Below, piece after piece: positions 24,850 through 36,335 of a stretch of 64,000 nt of DNA. The notes beneath the pieces are model-generated. The model saw only the letters and a list, made by a program, of their open reading frames with translations. It searched no databases and was not told the DNA's origin. Source of the stretch: Monomorium pharaonis (Eukaryota; Arthropoda; Insecta; Hymenoptera; Formicidae). The position numbers and the translations under genes were made by a program. The stretch's first letter is position 1; each line of letters begins with the position of its first letter. The stretch lies in contig NC_050475.1 in the NCBI RefSeq assembly GCF_013373865.1, positions 3,115,001 through 3,179,000 of the forward strand, written 5' to 3'.

Positions 24850-25967
24850 CAGCAAATGCGCGCAGAGCAGCGCCAGAGGAACTGGCGACGCACGGAGGCG
24901 TCGTTCGGACACAGATGGGCGGCGAGTCGGTCCGACGAGGACCGGAAGTACCGGAGCGCTCCCCTGGTGTCGGTAGCGGGAAGCCGCGAACCCTCGTCGA
25001 CGCACCAATTGGAACGCGAGGCGCAATCCTGCCGGGCACGCGCATTTACGTGTTCGGCCAATCGCGTGTGATCGCCTCCGACGGTCCAGGCGAATGAAAA
25101 CGCGACTTTTTGGATAAAAGTGAAAGCCAGAAAAAGAGCAACTTAATTTGCACCTGTGCCTTGGTTCCTTATGAATTTAAAATTTAAATATATAAATAAA
25201 TATATAAATATATATAAATTATCAGGCGCTCAGCAGACGGAGCAGATCAGTGAGCGCTCAGGGATTCTCTATTATGATTGGTTTCTGCTTCTAAATCCAA
25301 TGAAGAACTAAAGGCAAGAACCAATCATATTAGAGAATTTTATTAAAGAGTCTTACAATTGCAAAATTGTCCATAATGACAGGAGATCGCTCCGAGATCT
25401 CGGACACGGAAAGAGATGACCAATCGCATTAGGGCTCCGGCAGCCAGCACATCGCAAAATCGCGAATTAGTAAAACGCGATTGGTTAATGATCGCGGGTG
25501 AGAGAGAGTACAAAAGTGTGATGGACAAAACGACATGGAAACGAGTCTGTGCAAAAGTCTGTGCTGCGGCCTCTCGCAGAGAATCAACGGTTTCCTCTTA
25601 TGTACATACACATTTATCGTATACACATGCGTCCTCGATCCATGGCGTGCAAATTTTCTCCCTCCCGAGAGAGTGCTCTCCCTCTCCCCTTTCTCCGCCC
25701 CTCCTCACGGTTGCGTCGCGTGAAGTTGCTCCGGGACAAGTGGAGCAAAGGCAGCGAGCGGCCGGAGCGGCGTAAAGCGTGAACCCGAGGCGGAGTCGCC
25801 GATCACGGGACGCTGAATCGGAGATCATGTAGCTGCGCGTAGCTCGCAGCGAGTCCGTAGGGCAGGACGCTTTCTTCCGTGATTCTCTGAGCGTGGGGAA
25901 GCGGCTCTAACAACGTTGTCGCAAGCGAGTCCGTTCGCGTTCCATGACTTCCCCACTCGTTCACACG
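24850..25967. promoter_or_regulatory. Divergent promoter region between rasputin and Usp1
   Basis: CpG-rich DNA lies between two genes transcribed away from each other. On the plus strand a GTGAGT donor at 25968 could end the Usp1 leader exon. The matching acceptor would be TTTTTAG just before 26201, about ten bases upstream of the ATG. Several CCAAT/ATTGG boxes occur at 25278-25327 and 25420-25490. No TATA box was recognised. The exact start sites are inference. Confidence 0.4.
25263..25339. repeat. Small hairpin with paired CCAAT boxes
   Basis: An inverted repeat of about 24 bases per arm (ATTCTCTATTATGATTGG on the left, CCAATCATATTAGAGAAT on the right) with a spacer of about 25 bases, in the divergent promoter region. 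Each arm carries one CCAAT/ATTGG pentamer. It could be a remnant MITE. Confidence 0.6.
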
Positions 25968-26211
25968 TGAGTAAAACGCATCTGGAGTACTCTTCGTCTC
26001 GCGACGCGACGCGATTCGACTCGCGTTCGCATGAGACGTGGTCGCTCGAACTGACCGTCTCGCTGCGAGGGTTCACGTCAAAATCATAAGAATCCACGAC
26101 AAGGACGTACGTGGAGCCGGACGGACGGGAAGGCCCGCGTTGTTCCCCGTCCGTCTGTTCAACGGAACGGCACGGTAGGACATGGTAACGTGGTTTTTAG
26201 GTTAACAGAAG

Positions 26212-28996
26212 ATGACAGTATTAGAAACGGAAGACGCAGATAAACGCTCGGTTCCTCCCAGAAAGAAGTTCTGCCTGTCCCTGTCAGGTCGCGGACGTGC
26301 AATTCCCATCGTCGTCCCGCAGCCCCCTCCTACATCCACGAGAGGGGGCCTTCTGGATAGAACAGATTTTTCACTTAGTACGTATACACTTCCTTCATTT
26401 ACTTGTACATGATGCCTTATATTGGCTATACTAATGACTGACAAGTAATTTTGATGAAGCGCACATCTTTGATTGTACAATAATTTTGCAAAGGTACAAG
26501 CAAAATGTTGAATGGCTATCGAAATCAGCTGAGCAATCACCAGGATGGAAGTTATGATACATCTGGTACTGGTACAGAAGGGTTGAAGATAGCCACTTTA
26601 TGCAATTTGGGAAACACCTGCTTCCTCAATAGTGTATTATATACTTTAAGATTTGCGCCTTCCTTTCTACACAATTTACATCATCTAGCCACTGATTTGT
26701 CTAATCTAAATGACAAGCAGCTTCAGATGAAAGTAAGTAAATAACTAGATAAATGAAAGATAGAGATAAAAGAAAAAAATAGTTTCTTTTATGTATATAT
26801 TGAGGCACAATGGACTTGGTCTGAATGCCAGAGGTAGGGCCTTGTTTGAGGATCACTACCCGATCTATTACTATGTATTACTATGTTACATATTCAAGTA
26901 GTTTAAATCATTATTTTATTTGCAGGCCAAATCTTCCTCATTAGGCAGAACCGGTGTATCACTGACATCCAGCAGTAGTCGTAGCTGGAGCAGTAAAGAT
27001 CTATTAGCATTAGCTGGTCCAACCACAGAAGCCAGTAAGCCGCGTATTCAAATAGCCACTGAGAGATTGCATGAGCTTTTTATGGCACTGCGAGCATCAG
27101 AGATGAAAGAAAACAGCGAGCCATATCAACCAGATGCCTTTTTACAAGCTCTTAGGTATGTATACTGTTGTCGCAAGATTTCTCATTCACGTTGTTCTCA
27201 CATTGATCTCATTGTAGAGAAGTGAATCCGATATTTGAGGGTAATCAGCAGCAGGATGCTCATGAACTTTTGGTCTGCTTGCTCGACAACATAAGAGAGA
27301 CCTTCCAACTGTTAGTCAGACACAGAGAGAGTCAATTTGGTCAGAGCAACGGCGGCTTTCCTGGAGAATTCACTACAACTCACTCGGGGTCAGACGTGCA
27401 ATCAGAGAGCAGCTCCACCTCTGGGAAGAGGAGCATTCGTAAGTCCCGAAAGAAAAAGAAGATTGCGAGCAGAGGGAGCTCGGTGTCTCTCGCGCAGCCA
27501 AGCAGCAACGGCGTCGTGGGATCCACGAAACCATACGAAAATGGTCACGCGGAGTTCACCGAGATTAATGGTGAGACAGGAATGCGCAAACCGGAGAGCA
27601 ATAAGTGTTTTATCTCGGAGGACTTTGAAGGTGTCAGCCTATTGCGTACAACGTGCCTCGAGTGCGAACACGTGACAGAACGGAAGGAGACGTTCTGCGA
27701 TATATGCGTTCCCATTGATATCGATCGTACGAATGAGGAAGGTGCGCGTTTAATCAGAATTCTTTTCTGCTAAATTAAACAGAGAAAAAGGATATATTGT
27801 TACACATTTAAATCACGAGACTTTATATTTTCAAGTTTTGTCTAAAATTTTAATTATTAGTTTTAGCTCTTTTTACATACCATAAATAATTTGATGTTCC
27901 TAGTAACAAGACTTTTCTTTGCAGATGATGATAGCTTTACAGATGAATTGGTGGATAGCAGTGAGGTATACAAACGCGCTGTAGTAACTAGTGAACTGCT
28001 TTGGGGTAGGGACAAGTACTGGTGTGCACGGTGCTTACGCTATAATGAAGCTCGCAGAGCCGTATGTTTTCCTTCTTTACCCAGACTCCTTATCTTGCAG
28101 TTGAAGAGGTTTTCTACTGCCGCTGGGTAAGTCTTGTGTGCGATCTTTTAAAGCGATTAAAAAAGCAACATATTATATAATCGATATCAGAGAAATATAG
28201 CTCAAAATTGAGCAAAAGATATTGGCATACTTTGTAAATTTACGTCAAGCATAAACGTAACAATGTAGTAAAATTATAGTTCCACAAATTTATTAATTTT
28301 TTTAAAGAGTTTGTCGCATATTTTGCTTATGAATGTTCATTCATTCATGTTACGTCAATGAAAAACCTATTGCAATATTCTGCATCGCGGTTAAACTTTT
28401 AAACTTAAATTTTCAGTTCGATGGAAAAAATCAATAATCATATGCCAACGCCATTTACCTTGCAATGTTTCTGCGAGGAGTGCAGTAACGACGAGGCCCA
28501 TGGGACGACAGCTGGCGGTAGTACGGAAACGCGACACGTGTACAAATTATACTCTGTCATAATGCATCAAGGTGCAACAATGACCGCCGGGCATTACGTC
28601 GCCTACACGCGTTTACCTGACGAATCCGCGTACGCGGAGTATTCCCAATGCGATCGCGACAATAAGCGGCAGAATTCGAGCCAGACAGGCGCCGCGAGCG
28701 CGAGCTCATCGTCGTCGTCGTCTTCGTCATCCTCTGACAAAACGTCGGGTATACTCAAGTACTTTAGGAGCAAGCCTAGCGCTAGCGAAAACAAGGAGCA
28801 GCCGGTGAATAGGGTCGGCTGTCGGAGCATGGACTGTTGCGGTATCAGACGAAATAAACAGGGCGCCACTTGGCTGGAATGCGACGACGAGGCGGTACAC
28901 GTGATCCCGCTACGAGAACTCGAAGACAAACTGGCGCCCAACGCGCGGAATTCCGCTACCCCCTATCTCCTGTTCTACGTGAGGTCGACGACGTAA
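26212..28996 (+). CDS. Usp1: Usp1-type ubiquitin-specific protease
   Basis: Cysteine deubiquitinase; USP1 with its WD40 partner UAF1 removes mono-ubiquitin from PCNA and FANCD2 in the nucleus. Exons: 26212-26377, 26494-26732, 26926-27155, 27218-27741, 27925-28126 and 28417-28996. All joins preserve frame with GT-AG sites, giving 646 residues (human USP1 is about 785). The Cys box is ATLCNLGNTCFLN with catalytic Cys98. FEGNQQQDAHELL (from about 218) is the second USP box and resembles USP1. Two CxxC pairs (CLEC at 358-361 and CARC in exon 5) form the zinc ribbon. The His box GHYVAYTR has His513, and the Asp is at 610 or 611 (WLECDDE). A basic stretch at 282-297 (SIRKSRKKKK) looks like a nuclear localisation signal. 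Between the His and Asp boxes is an insert with 11 serines and a PIP-box-like TSGILKYF at 563-570. The double-glycine autocleavage site of human USP1 is not seen in that insert. The next best assignment is a related USP such as USP12/46-type, but the insert pattern favours USP1. Confidence 0.92.
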
Positions 28997-29210
28997 GCCG
29001 CCGTTTTTCGTCTCTTTCCCTCCGCGCGTTGGAAGTTTAATATCAAAATGTCTTTGTTTGAAATTCCAAGCGAGACAGCAGCGAGCACACGATGACAAAA
29101 ACGGGCCTCTCGTTCTTCCTGTATTGCCTCTTTCTTTTTCTTCCTACTCTTCTCAATTCCTTCGTATTCCTTAACGATTGCGCTGTGATGTATCGCACAT
29201 TCCAGATCAC

Positions 29211-29462
29211 CACTAGCGGATTCTGACGTCGATAATGGAAGAGGGGGGGAGGTGGTTAATAAAATTTTTCCTTGAATTGTACATCAGACAGTTTGAACAC
29301 AGTGAATTTTATGCATAAGAATTTGATTCGCAGGCACCCGCGTTAATCGGCCTGCTGCATTATTTTACTTAAATTTTTTTAACAGATTCAGTAAGATTAA
29401 TTTTTTTTAATTTGGAAGGGGGGAGGGTTAATCTCAAACCCCCTCCCTAGAATCCGCTAGTG
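29211..29462. mobile_element. hAT-like MITE with 8-bp target duplication
   Basis: A 252-base element bounded by inverted ends CACTAGCGGATTCT / AGAATCCGCTAGTG and flanked by a perfect 8-base direct repeat CAGATCAC (29203-29210 and 29463-29470). An 8-bp duplication with short terminal repeats fits the hAT superfamily (P-type elements also give 8 bp). There is no coding capacity. A G-rich run on the left and a C-rich run on the right pair as subterminal repeats. It lies about 215 bases after the Usp1 stop and contains a plus-strand AATAAA at 29258-29263. Confidence 0.85.
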
Positions 29463-29546
29463 CAGATCACTACTCGAGTTCTTCTTCCTGTGTAAATGCT
29501 GCATTGGGTTTTAGAGACGTTATGAGCGTCTGTTATTTTCGTAGAG

Positions 29547-29752
29547 AATAAAATTGTCTACCGCCAATCATGTTGTATCTGTTAAAGCTCCGTCGATCGG
29601 ACGGTGTACGACTACGAGTCGACATTTGTAAACGAAGTATCGTCGAGCGACGTAACGAATCACACCGGACGAGCGTCGCGACTCTGCGCGTAGCCTTAGC
29701 CTTAGTTGGGACGTGGAACGTTTTATTATTGAGTTATCTGTAAAATAATAAA
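29547..29752 (+). terminator. Candidate Usp1 poly(A) signals
   Basis: Plus-strand AATAAA hexamers occur at 29547-29552 and 29747-29752, beyond the MITE; a third lies inside it at 29258-29263. Which is used cannot be told from sequence. If either outer signal is used, the whole MITE is part of the 3' UTR. Confidence 0.45.
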
Positions 29753-29789
29753 AAAAAATTATGTATTCTTGACACACGCCTGTCTACCA

Positions 29790-31978
29790 ATCTGCTATAT
29801 GTGCTTTGTGCCGTATCACGAGATGGAGGCACCTGACCCGATCCCTAGGAAATCCCATACGCGACTTTATACGCGACTGGACGTCATTGGCGGCGTAGCT
29901 TGAATATTTTAGAACGTCGTTTATTACAAACGTCTATTGTGCTCACGAGCACTCTCTGATATTAATCGATTACACGCTGGAAAGTGGCAAGATTCAATTT
30001 CCAGCTGTTGGCGTAAATAAAAGCCTCTTCGCGCTCTGGCGTTTAATCAATCTCGAATTACAATACAGCAAAGTCCGTACCAAGGAGGCTGCCGATGCGC
30101 GATCGATGAAAGGAAATTTTTCTCGTCGTCGTCGTCACTGTCCCGGATTCGGTAGAATTATGTCTGTCCCCGCCGAATATACGCCGCATATCAGCTCAGC
30201 ATGTCGCGTGTACACACGCTGAATTTGTATAGTGTCAGCTCAATCATACGTGGCTACATCCATATATCGATCATTTCCATAAGGGGTCAGTAGTGGAGTA
30301 ACGTTCTACCTGTCAGTCGGACGAAGAGTAGTTCCTACTACTTCGAGACGTGATACATTCAGTAGTTCGTACCTCTTAGGTGGAGCACGTTCCTACACGG
30401 CTATGTTCCCGTCGACATTTCTCCTCGAGTAAGGCAAAAGGCAAGTGGATAGAATAACAGAACGATATTTAGACTAAACGGCTTTATATTTGAAGAATCT
30501 TATTAGTCAAATGACGACTGGTACAAACTAATTTGCTATTTAAATAGTTTCATTTCCAACGTAGCTTTCGCTAATTGTATGACCCAATAATATTCGGAGA
30601 TAAATTCTTCTTTTTAAACTTTTTTTAAATCTAACGAAGCATTATAATTTATATTTTTTATAACAAGTGTTACATTAATTTGTCAATTTCGTATATATTT
30701 TGATCTGTTATTTTATCGCGTATTTTTTTTTTAAGCAACACTATTATTAATAAATCTTTCACGAAGAATCTAACTTTATTGCGTTTTAATAATGATACTC
30801 AAATTTTGCGTTCCAAACATTTACACATTTTTCATTTAGAATTTCTTAATAAGTTTTTTCTTTTTTGCATTTTCCGAGTATACAACGTGTTCCGAGACAC
30901 ACTCCTTAATTAATAACCGTCCAATTCATTATTATGGTGAGTAAAGTGAAACCGAAGGAAATAATTGTACATGAGGCATACCACACACACACACGCATAC
31001 AATTTTCACAGTCAAAAATTGCGAATTAAATTGTGCTAATTTAAAAATCTGACAAAGACGCGAGATGCGCAGATCACCGCTCTCTCGGCATTGTGGCCCT
31101 TTAATCCTCCGCGACGAGGCATCTTAATAGAAATGTCAAGCTTTCTTTTACGCCGCGTGTCACATGCATACATTCGCATTATGTTTCGCCAAACAGGCGT
31201 ATGTACATAATCGATATACACAACAACCGCCGCGGAGGCACCGATAAACGGATGCCGCAGCGTGACATATCTGCGCAATTCAGCGTTTTCGCCCCCGTCA
31301 CGTGTCATCGAAAATACCTCGTCGTTTCCGTTTCCGAGGAACCGTTCGTCAACGGTATCGAAAATGAATCGACCCAAATACGTCGAGCGCGTACCAACGC
31401 CGTCGCGTTTCAACGTCTCTTTCTCTTCGCCCGCGCGTGTGTTTAAAGCGCGGGATCCGCAGTAGGTCACTTATCACCACGTATAATCGCCTGCGAGTCA
31501 GTGCATCTGCAACGCAGTGCACTGTCTCGTGAATGGTATACTTATGCGAGGGTGAACGATAGGCATGGGAAAGAGGAAATGTCGCGCGCGTTTTACTTGA
31601 CCGTAAAATCGATGGCGCGTTTTGTATACGAGAGTTCGTCGAGTTAACGAGTCGAAAAGGAATGAGTCCTCTCGATGAAAAATAGATAAAGCAAAGCATT
31701 CGCCGAAGTCGCGGAGCGACTGCGCGCAATTTCTTTCAAGTTATGTGTAAATAAATAAAATTGCGCGCGTACCACTTTTATCTGTTATTCACTGTAGTTA
31801 GAGGAAAGAAATTCCGATGTCTTTTATTTGTAAAAATAAACAACCGCACAGACGCTTTAATTGTTAATTAAATCGTTTATTTTTGTTTATTATCCAATTT
31901 TTTTTTTTTTTAAGTAAAGTTATTTTATAAGCTTCCTATTCTTTCAATTATTTTTATTGACCGTTATGCTTATTGCAG
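29790..31978. other. Intergenic DNA and upstream region of the small membrane-protein gene
   Basis: No coding exon was recognised. A GC-richer block at 31.04-31.74 kb is a plausible promoter for the gene at 32007, because an acceptor (TATTGCAG) ending at 31978 implies an upstream non-coding exon. Its donor could not be chosen confidently. Confidence 0.4.
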
Positions 31979-32006
31979 GGAAATTTAAATCAAATTAATT
32001 TTCATT

Positions 32007-32726
32007 ATGAAGCACCAACAAGTAACCGTAGACATGACGAGCATGATATTTACCGCTTGCTCCTATTTGGCACTCGCCGGAGCGGTCTGGATATTTTTGC
32101 GGCTCATCCAAGCTTGCTTTTGGCTGCCGAAGCATTTGAAAAGACAAAACGACGTTCAAAGAATGTTACAGGAGAAGGTAAAACTCGACTATCTTTCAGT
32201 AATTTCGATTACTTATTTTTTTCATTGATATGCAAATTAAGACTTGTAAACGTTAGTTAGCATTAGCAAAGATTTACCTATTCTCTCGTCTTTTGAAAGA
32301 TTAATATTATTAACAGTTCTTAATATTTCGTAAGATAATTGTTAATTGTTATAAATGGTTCTTCAGGTGGAAAGTTACGAGAAATACGTGCTAGAATGCG
32401 AAGAGAAGGAGAGGGCGGAAATGTTGGATCAGATCGACGATGAGAAAAAGAATCTCGAGATGTCGGAGAAGTGGAAGGAACGAAGGGAATGTCTCGACAT
32501 GCTCAAGCGGGAGCTGGAAAGAGTTCGCGAGGGTAAGGACATGTCCGATTGGGACGCCTTGCTGGAGGAGGAACTGAAGAAGCACGAGGAGGAGTTCAAG
32601 ACTATGGCGGAGGAAGAGGAGAACATGAAGAACGACGTCAATAAAGAAGAGAAAAGCGACAGTGAGAAGGTGGTGAAGAAAAGCGAGCTCAATACCGAAG
32701 AGCTCGAACCGAAGAAGAAGAAGTAA
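32007..32726 (+). CDS. Small one-pass membrane protein with acidic coiled coil, unknown function
   Basis: I do not recognise the family. Two coding exons, 32007-32177 and 32367-32726, join in phase 0 (AAG then GTAAAA; CTTCAG then GTG), giving 176 residues. Residues about 11-34 are a hydrophobic segment (MIFTACSYLALAGAVWIFLRL) that would act as a membrane anchor or uncleaved signal. A short basic patch follows (LPKHLKRQ). Residues about 50-150 are heptad-rich, strongly charged helix with many Glu and Lys, likely coiled coil. The C-terminus is Lys-rich (EPKKKK); KKKK at the end could act as an ER-retention-like signal, but that is inference. An ATTAAA at 32745-32750 is a possible poly(A) signal. 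An acceptor ending at 31978 implies a spliced leader. The codon pattern and the agreement of the splice phase support a real gene. Confidence 0.82.
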
Positions 32727-32750
32727 ATGATTATTTGTATAATAATTAAA

Positions 32751-34850
32751 AGTGCCTTACGAGACTTTACGATAATTGTAAGGAAGCAATTGCGTAGAAA
32801 CGAATTTCTCCCCCCGAGCATATAAATTTTCGAAATATTCTGTTAATAACTTAATAACCGCGGCGCGATAATTAAATAATCAAAAGATTTATTAATTTTT
32901 GATAATTATAAATGATAAGTAATTTATATAAAAATATTGTACGAAAAGGTATGCAATCAATACAAAAAGTATCTCTTGTGTAATAATATTAGGTGTAAGT
33001 ACATACATGTAAATGTATCGTTCCTAAAGCGGAAATTACGCTATTATATATAAATATAATATTAATTAAGAACAGTGAGACAACATTAAATAATTCGCTT
33101 CGAAAGTAAAAGTAAAGTTCCGACGTATGTACACACAAATCATCCGTTTCGCCATTGTCGCCTTTATACCGCGATCGATATGCAGAACAAATCGTATACG
33201 TCTACCTCGGCGGACTCGTGCCTGCTTTTAATATTGTACATTGCACGTTTATCGATATTCTCTCTATATTGTGCGCATTAATAACATAGAGCACATCAAT
33301 TTACTTAATCGTCATGACGCTCCTTTAAAGCTCAATCGTAAATAATGCAACCGGCATCATATTTAATCACACACATATTTCATAGCAATGAACGAGCTGG
33401 ATTAAGGGTATTAACGGCGTTACATTTACCTCTGCGTTCAAACGTGTGGATATTTTACATTAGATGTTAGAACGTTTTAGATAGATCTAGATGACACGTT
33501 TTCGAACCATTAACTATATATACAGAGGAATTATATATGCAATACGCGACGGTTTGCGTTCAATTTGACTGTGTTTTTATATTATAATGTTATATATCTG
33601 AAACATACATACGCATGTACATCACATACACGCAACGACCTTTATTGTAGAATCAATAAAATATGATAGGTAATTAGGATTTTTATTCCATCGTCTCTCT
33701 TGTATTAATTTACAAATGACTTGTTTCGGCAACAATCTGACGATAACTTGTCGCAATCCAAACGACATAAAATGTTCATAAAATATTAATAAAAAGGATA
33801 AAAAATATTTTAAATATATAATATATGCATGCACAAATATCTTGTACATAATTTTCATATGAGAAATACTTCTCAATGCTTCTAAAATATATTTTATATA
33901 TTGTAGTAAAATTATTTTTGCATTGTTTCAAAATCTTTATAAAAAAATTGATAAAATCTTTACTACATATCTTTTAAAAATAAATTTCAGAATAAGTATT
34001 TTGTGCTGTCTAGGAATGATTTGCAATAATTGGATTTCGACCATTTGAATGTAGACAATTATTTCGATTACAGCATCTCAGTGAGTGCAGCTGCGTATAA
34101 TTAATCTTACGATTATTTTTGACTTCGACAGGCAGGTGCACGCATCACCTTTTACCTATCGCGTGACGAAAGTCAAGGTTATCGGGAAATTTAAAAAGGA
34201 GCATCGTTCGCTGGTGCGGCTCTAATTAGAACGACAATTATTTTCTTCGGAGAGAAAAATTTAAGACATATTCTGCTATTTTATATAGCGCGTCTCAAAT
34301 TTAAAAGTTTTTGAGAGTCTTTATTGTTTACAAAAAATTTCGGAAACTTTATTTAAAGTATTTTATGCAAAATAGGATATAATTAAAGCAATTGGAGAGA
34401 CACTTAATTTTCGAAAATTATCAACATTCAAAACAACATTTGATTCGCGAAAGAATCGTCGTCTCTAAAATTAAGATGGAGCATTACGCGCCATCTTGCG
34501 TAAACGGCGACTGTCGATGTGTGTATGTATGTACAGCGTATCCCGTTGTGTGCGTGCAAGATCGCTTCTCTCCCGTCGAGATTATCTGTTGCCGCATGAA
34601 CGAGCATCAATATAGACAGGTATTGATTATTCCGTGCAAAATATTATACAGCCGTTCTCGAAACGCCTGCCGATAGTCCTGCGTCATTAATAATAATCGA
34701 ACTTTCGCGTCTGACATTACACCGAGGAATATCCAAGAAAAGATATGAAATAACCAATAAAACAGATGTTTAAAAACAATCGTTTCACGTTCATATGGAA
34801 ACAGATATCTCGTAAGTTATTCACTTTACATACGAGTTCCTTAACAAAAT
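32751..34850. other. AT-rich intergenic DNA
   Basis: No exon was recognised. It includes AT-rich low-complexity DNA and a possible second poly(A) signal (AATAAA near 33655) on the plus strand. Confidence 0.45.
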
Positions 34851-34852
34851 TA

Positions 34853-35013
34853 ATGCTTGGTCTACAATGTCAGCAGGAGTAATGGAGTAAGGAGTAAGAG
34901 TATCAATTAACTAATTAAAAACCGGGAGTAAACGAAATGGGCAAATCTCATTTAATATTTCTTAATTCTTAATCCTACTCCATTTACTCTCGCTGACATT
35001 GTAGACCGAGCAT
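34853..35013. mobile_element. MITE flanked by TA (Tc1/mariner-like)
   Basis: A 161-base element with inverted ends ATGCTTGGTCTACAATGTCAGC / GCTGACATTGTAGACCGAGCAT (one mismatch) and TA on both sides (34851-34852 and 35014-35015). The inner parts also pair (GGAGTAATGGAGTA with TACTCCATTTACTC). It is non-coding. The TA duplication suggests the Tc1/mariner superfamily. Confidence 0.8.
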
Positions 35014-35109
35014 TAGAGAAAGGTCAATCTAAACCAATCTCTACGCTTAACATCATTTCTATTATTCCTTTTATTTATTTCTCTTTTGCTCCCTTTTTTT
35101 TGTTCCAGG

Positions 35110-35603
35110 CGAGAGCGAATTCGCGCGCCGCAGTTACCGACACGGCGAGCTCGCGGGCCAGCGAGTAGTTGACACGCGTTCGCCGCTAGATGGCGGCGGC
35201 GGTATCGAAACGGGGCGTCGCGCGCGACCGCCGTAGCCGCCGCGGCGTCCGCTAGATGGCGAGTCGGTTGCCTGCGCCGGCGGTCGACGTACGCGGGCAA
35301 TCGGTGAATTCGGTGGTGCGGGATCGCGGGACGTGGGCGCCGCGCAACCCGCTTCTACGGGGTGCGACGAGCGTCCTCGCGTCACGGTGCGTCCGTCGTT
35401 CGTGTTGCGCGGCGCGAATCAACAGAGACAACGAGGGAGAGAGAGAGAGAGAGAAAGAGTGAGTGGACATCGAGGGTTCTGTTCCGGCCGTCGTTGTCGA
35501 TAATCCGCGCAGCGTCGTTCCCGCGGCGATGCCGACCGGCGCACGGCGCGTCGTCGCGTATTCGTGAGGTGTGCACATTCGGTGGTAGGGGGGGGCTCGT
35601 CCT
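35110..35603 (+). promoter_or_regulatory. GC-rich promoter / 5' leader of the 35.6-kb exon
   Basis: CpG-dense island with a (GA)n run at 35432-35456, immediately upstream of an ATG-starting exon. Two copies of a GCTAGATGGCG word occur at 35185-35195 and 35251-35260. Start sites cannot be placed. Confidence 0.4.
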
Positions 35604-35803
35604 ATGTACAGACTCGTCGCGAGTCCGGAGGGCACCGGCGACGACGACGACGAGGACGACAACAACAACAACGACAACGGCGGCGACGGGTGCCATGCCG
35701 CGGCGCGTCTCACCACGGACGGACCGAATGACAAGGTGGACGACGATGACGACAGCGATGACTCCGCGTCGTCCTATCAGCTAGGACACGCCGCTACTGT
35801 CAA
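35604..35803 (+). CDS. Candidate first coding exon of an unidentified gene, Asp/Asn-rich
   Basis: An ATG at 35604 opens 66 codons plus 2 bases to a consensus donor GTAAGT at 35804. The product begins MYRLVASPEGTG, is then dominated by Asp and Asn runs (from GAC and AAC triplets), and ends near SSYQLGHAATV. I do not recognise it. The following 13 kb show no recognisable partner exon, so the gene would have a very long first intron. Alternatively the exon is a non-coding leader whose triplet repeats give an open frame. The GC-rich context and the strong donor support a transcribed exon; coding status is less sure. Confidence 0.45.
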
Positions 35804-36335
35804 GTAAGTGCCGAAGAATAATGATCCTTGTGCTTTCCTAGTCTATTGTGCTCCTCCCGTTACCGTCTCGTGTTACCGCGCGCGCGTTTCCCCCGAATTA
35901 AACTCGTTAATGGCGACTCGCCTTCCGTCAGGTCCTTTAATGCAAGCAAGTGCTTGCGGAAGGGCGCGCGCGTTTCTCTCCTATTCCCTGTCGCTCTAAT
36001 TCTATTTTGATTCGAGCCTCGAGGGTTATTAATAACGCGAGTTTCACGCGCGCGCGCGAGCGCGCGCGTGGTGATTTACATCTCGCCTTTGAATCGCCTT
36101 GCGATTTAAATGCGTTTAGCCCGAGCTGGTGTATTCTTCGTTCCGCATTTCCGTGTATATATTTGGAGGAGAACGGCACGCGAGAGAAAAAGATCCAGAT
36201 TCGCGCCGGCGCGTACGGCTCGCGCGTGCACAGTTGCAACTTCCTCCACCCTCTCGCCCTCCCCTCCATCCCCCTTTTGTATGTATCTGTAATAATTTAT
36301 AATTATTCGACATGTAATATTTTTTTATAGTCTTA

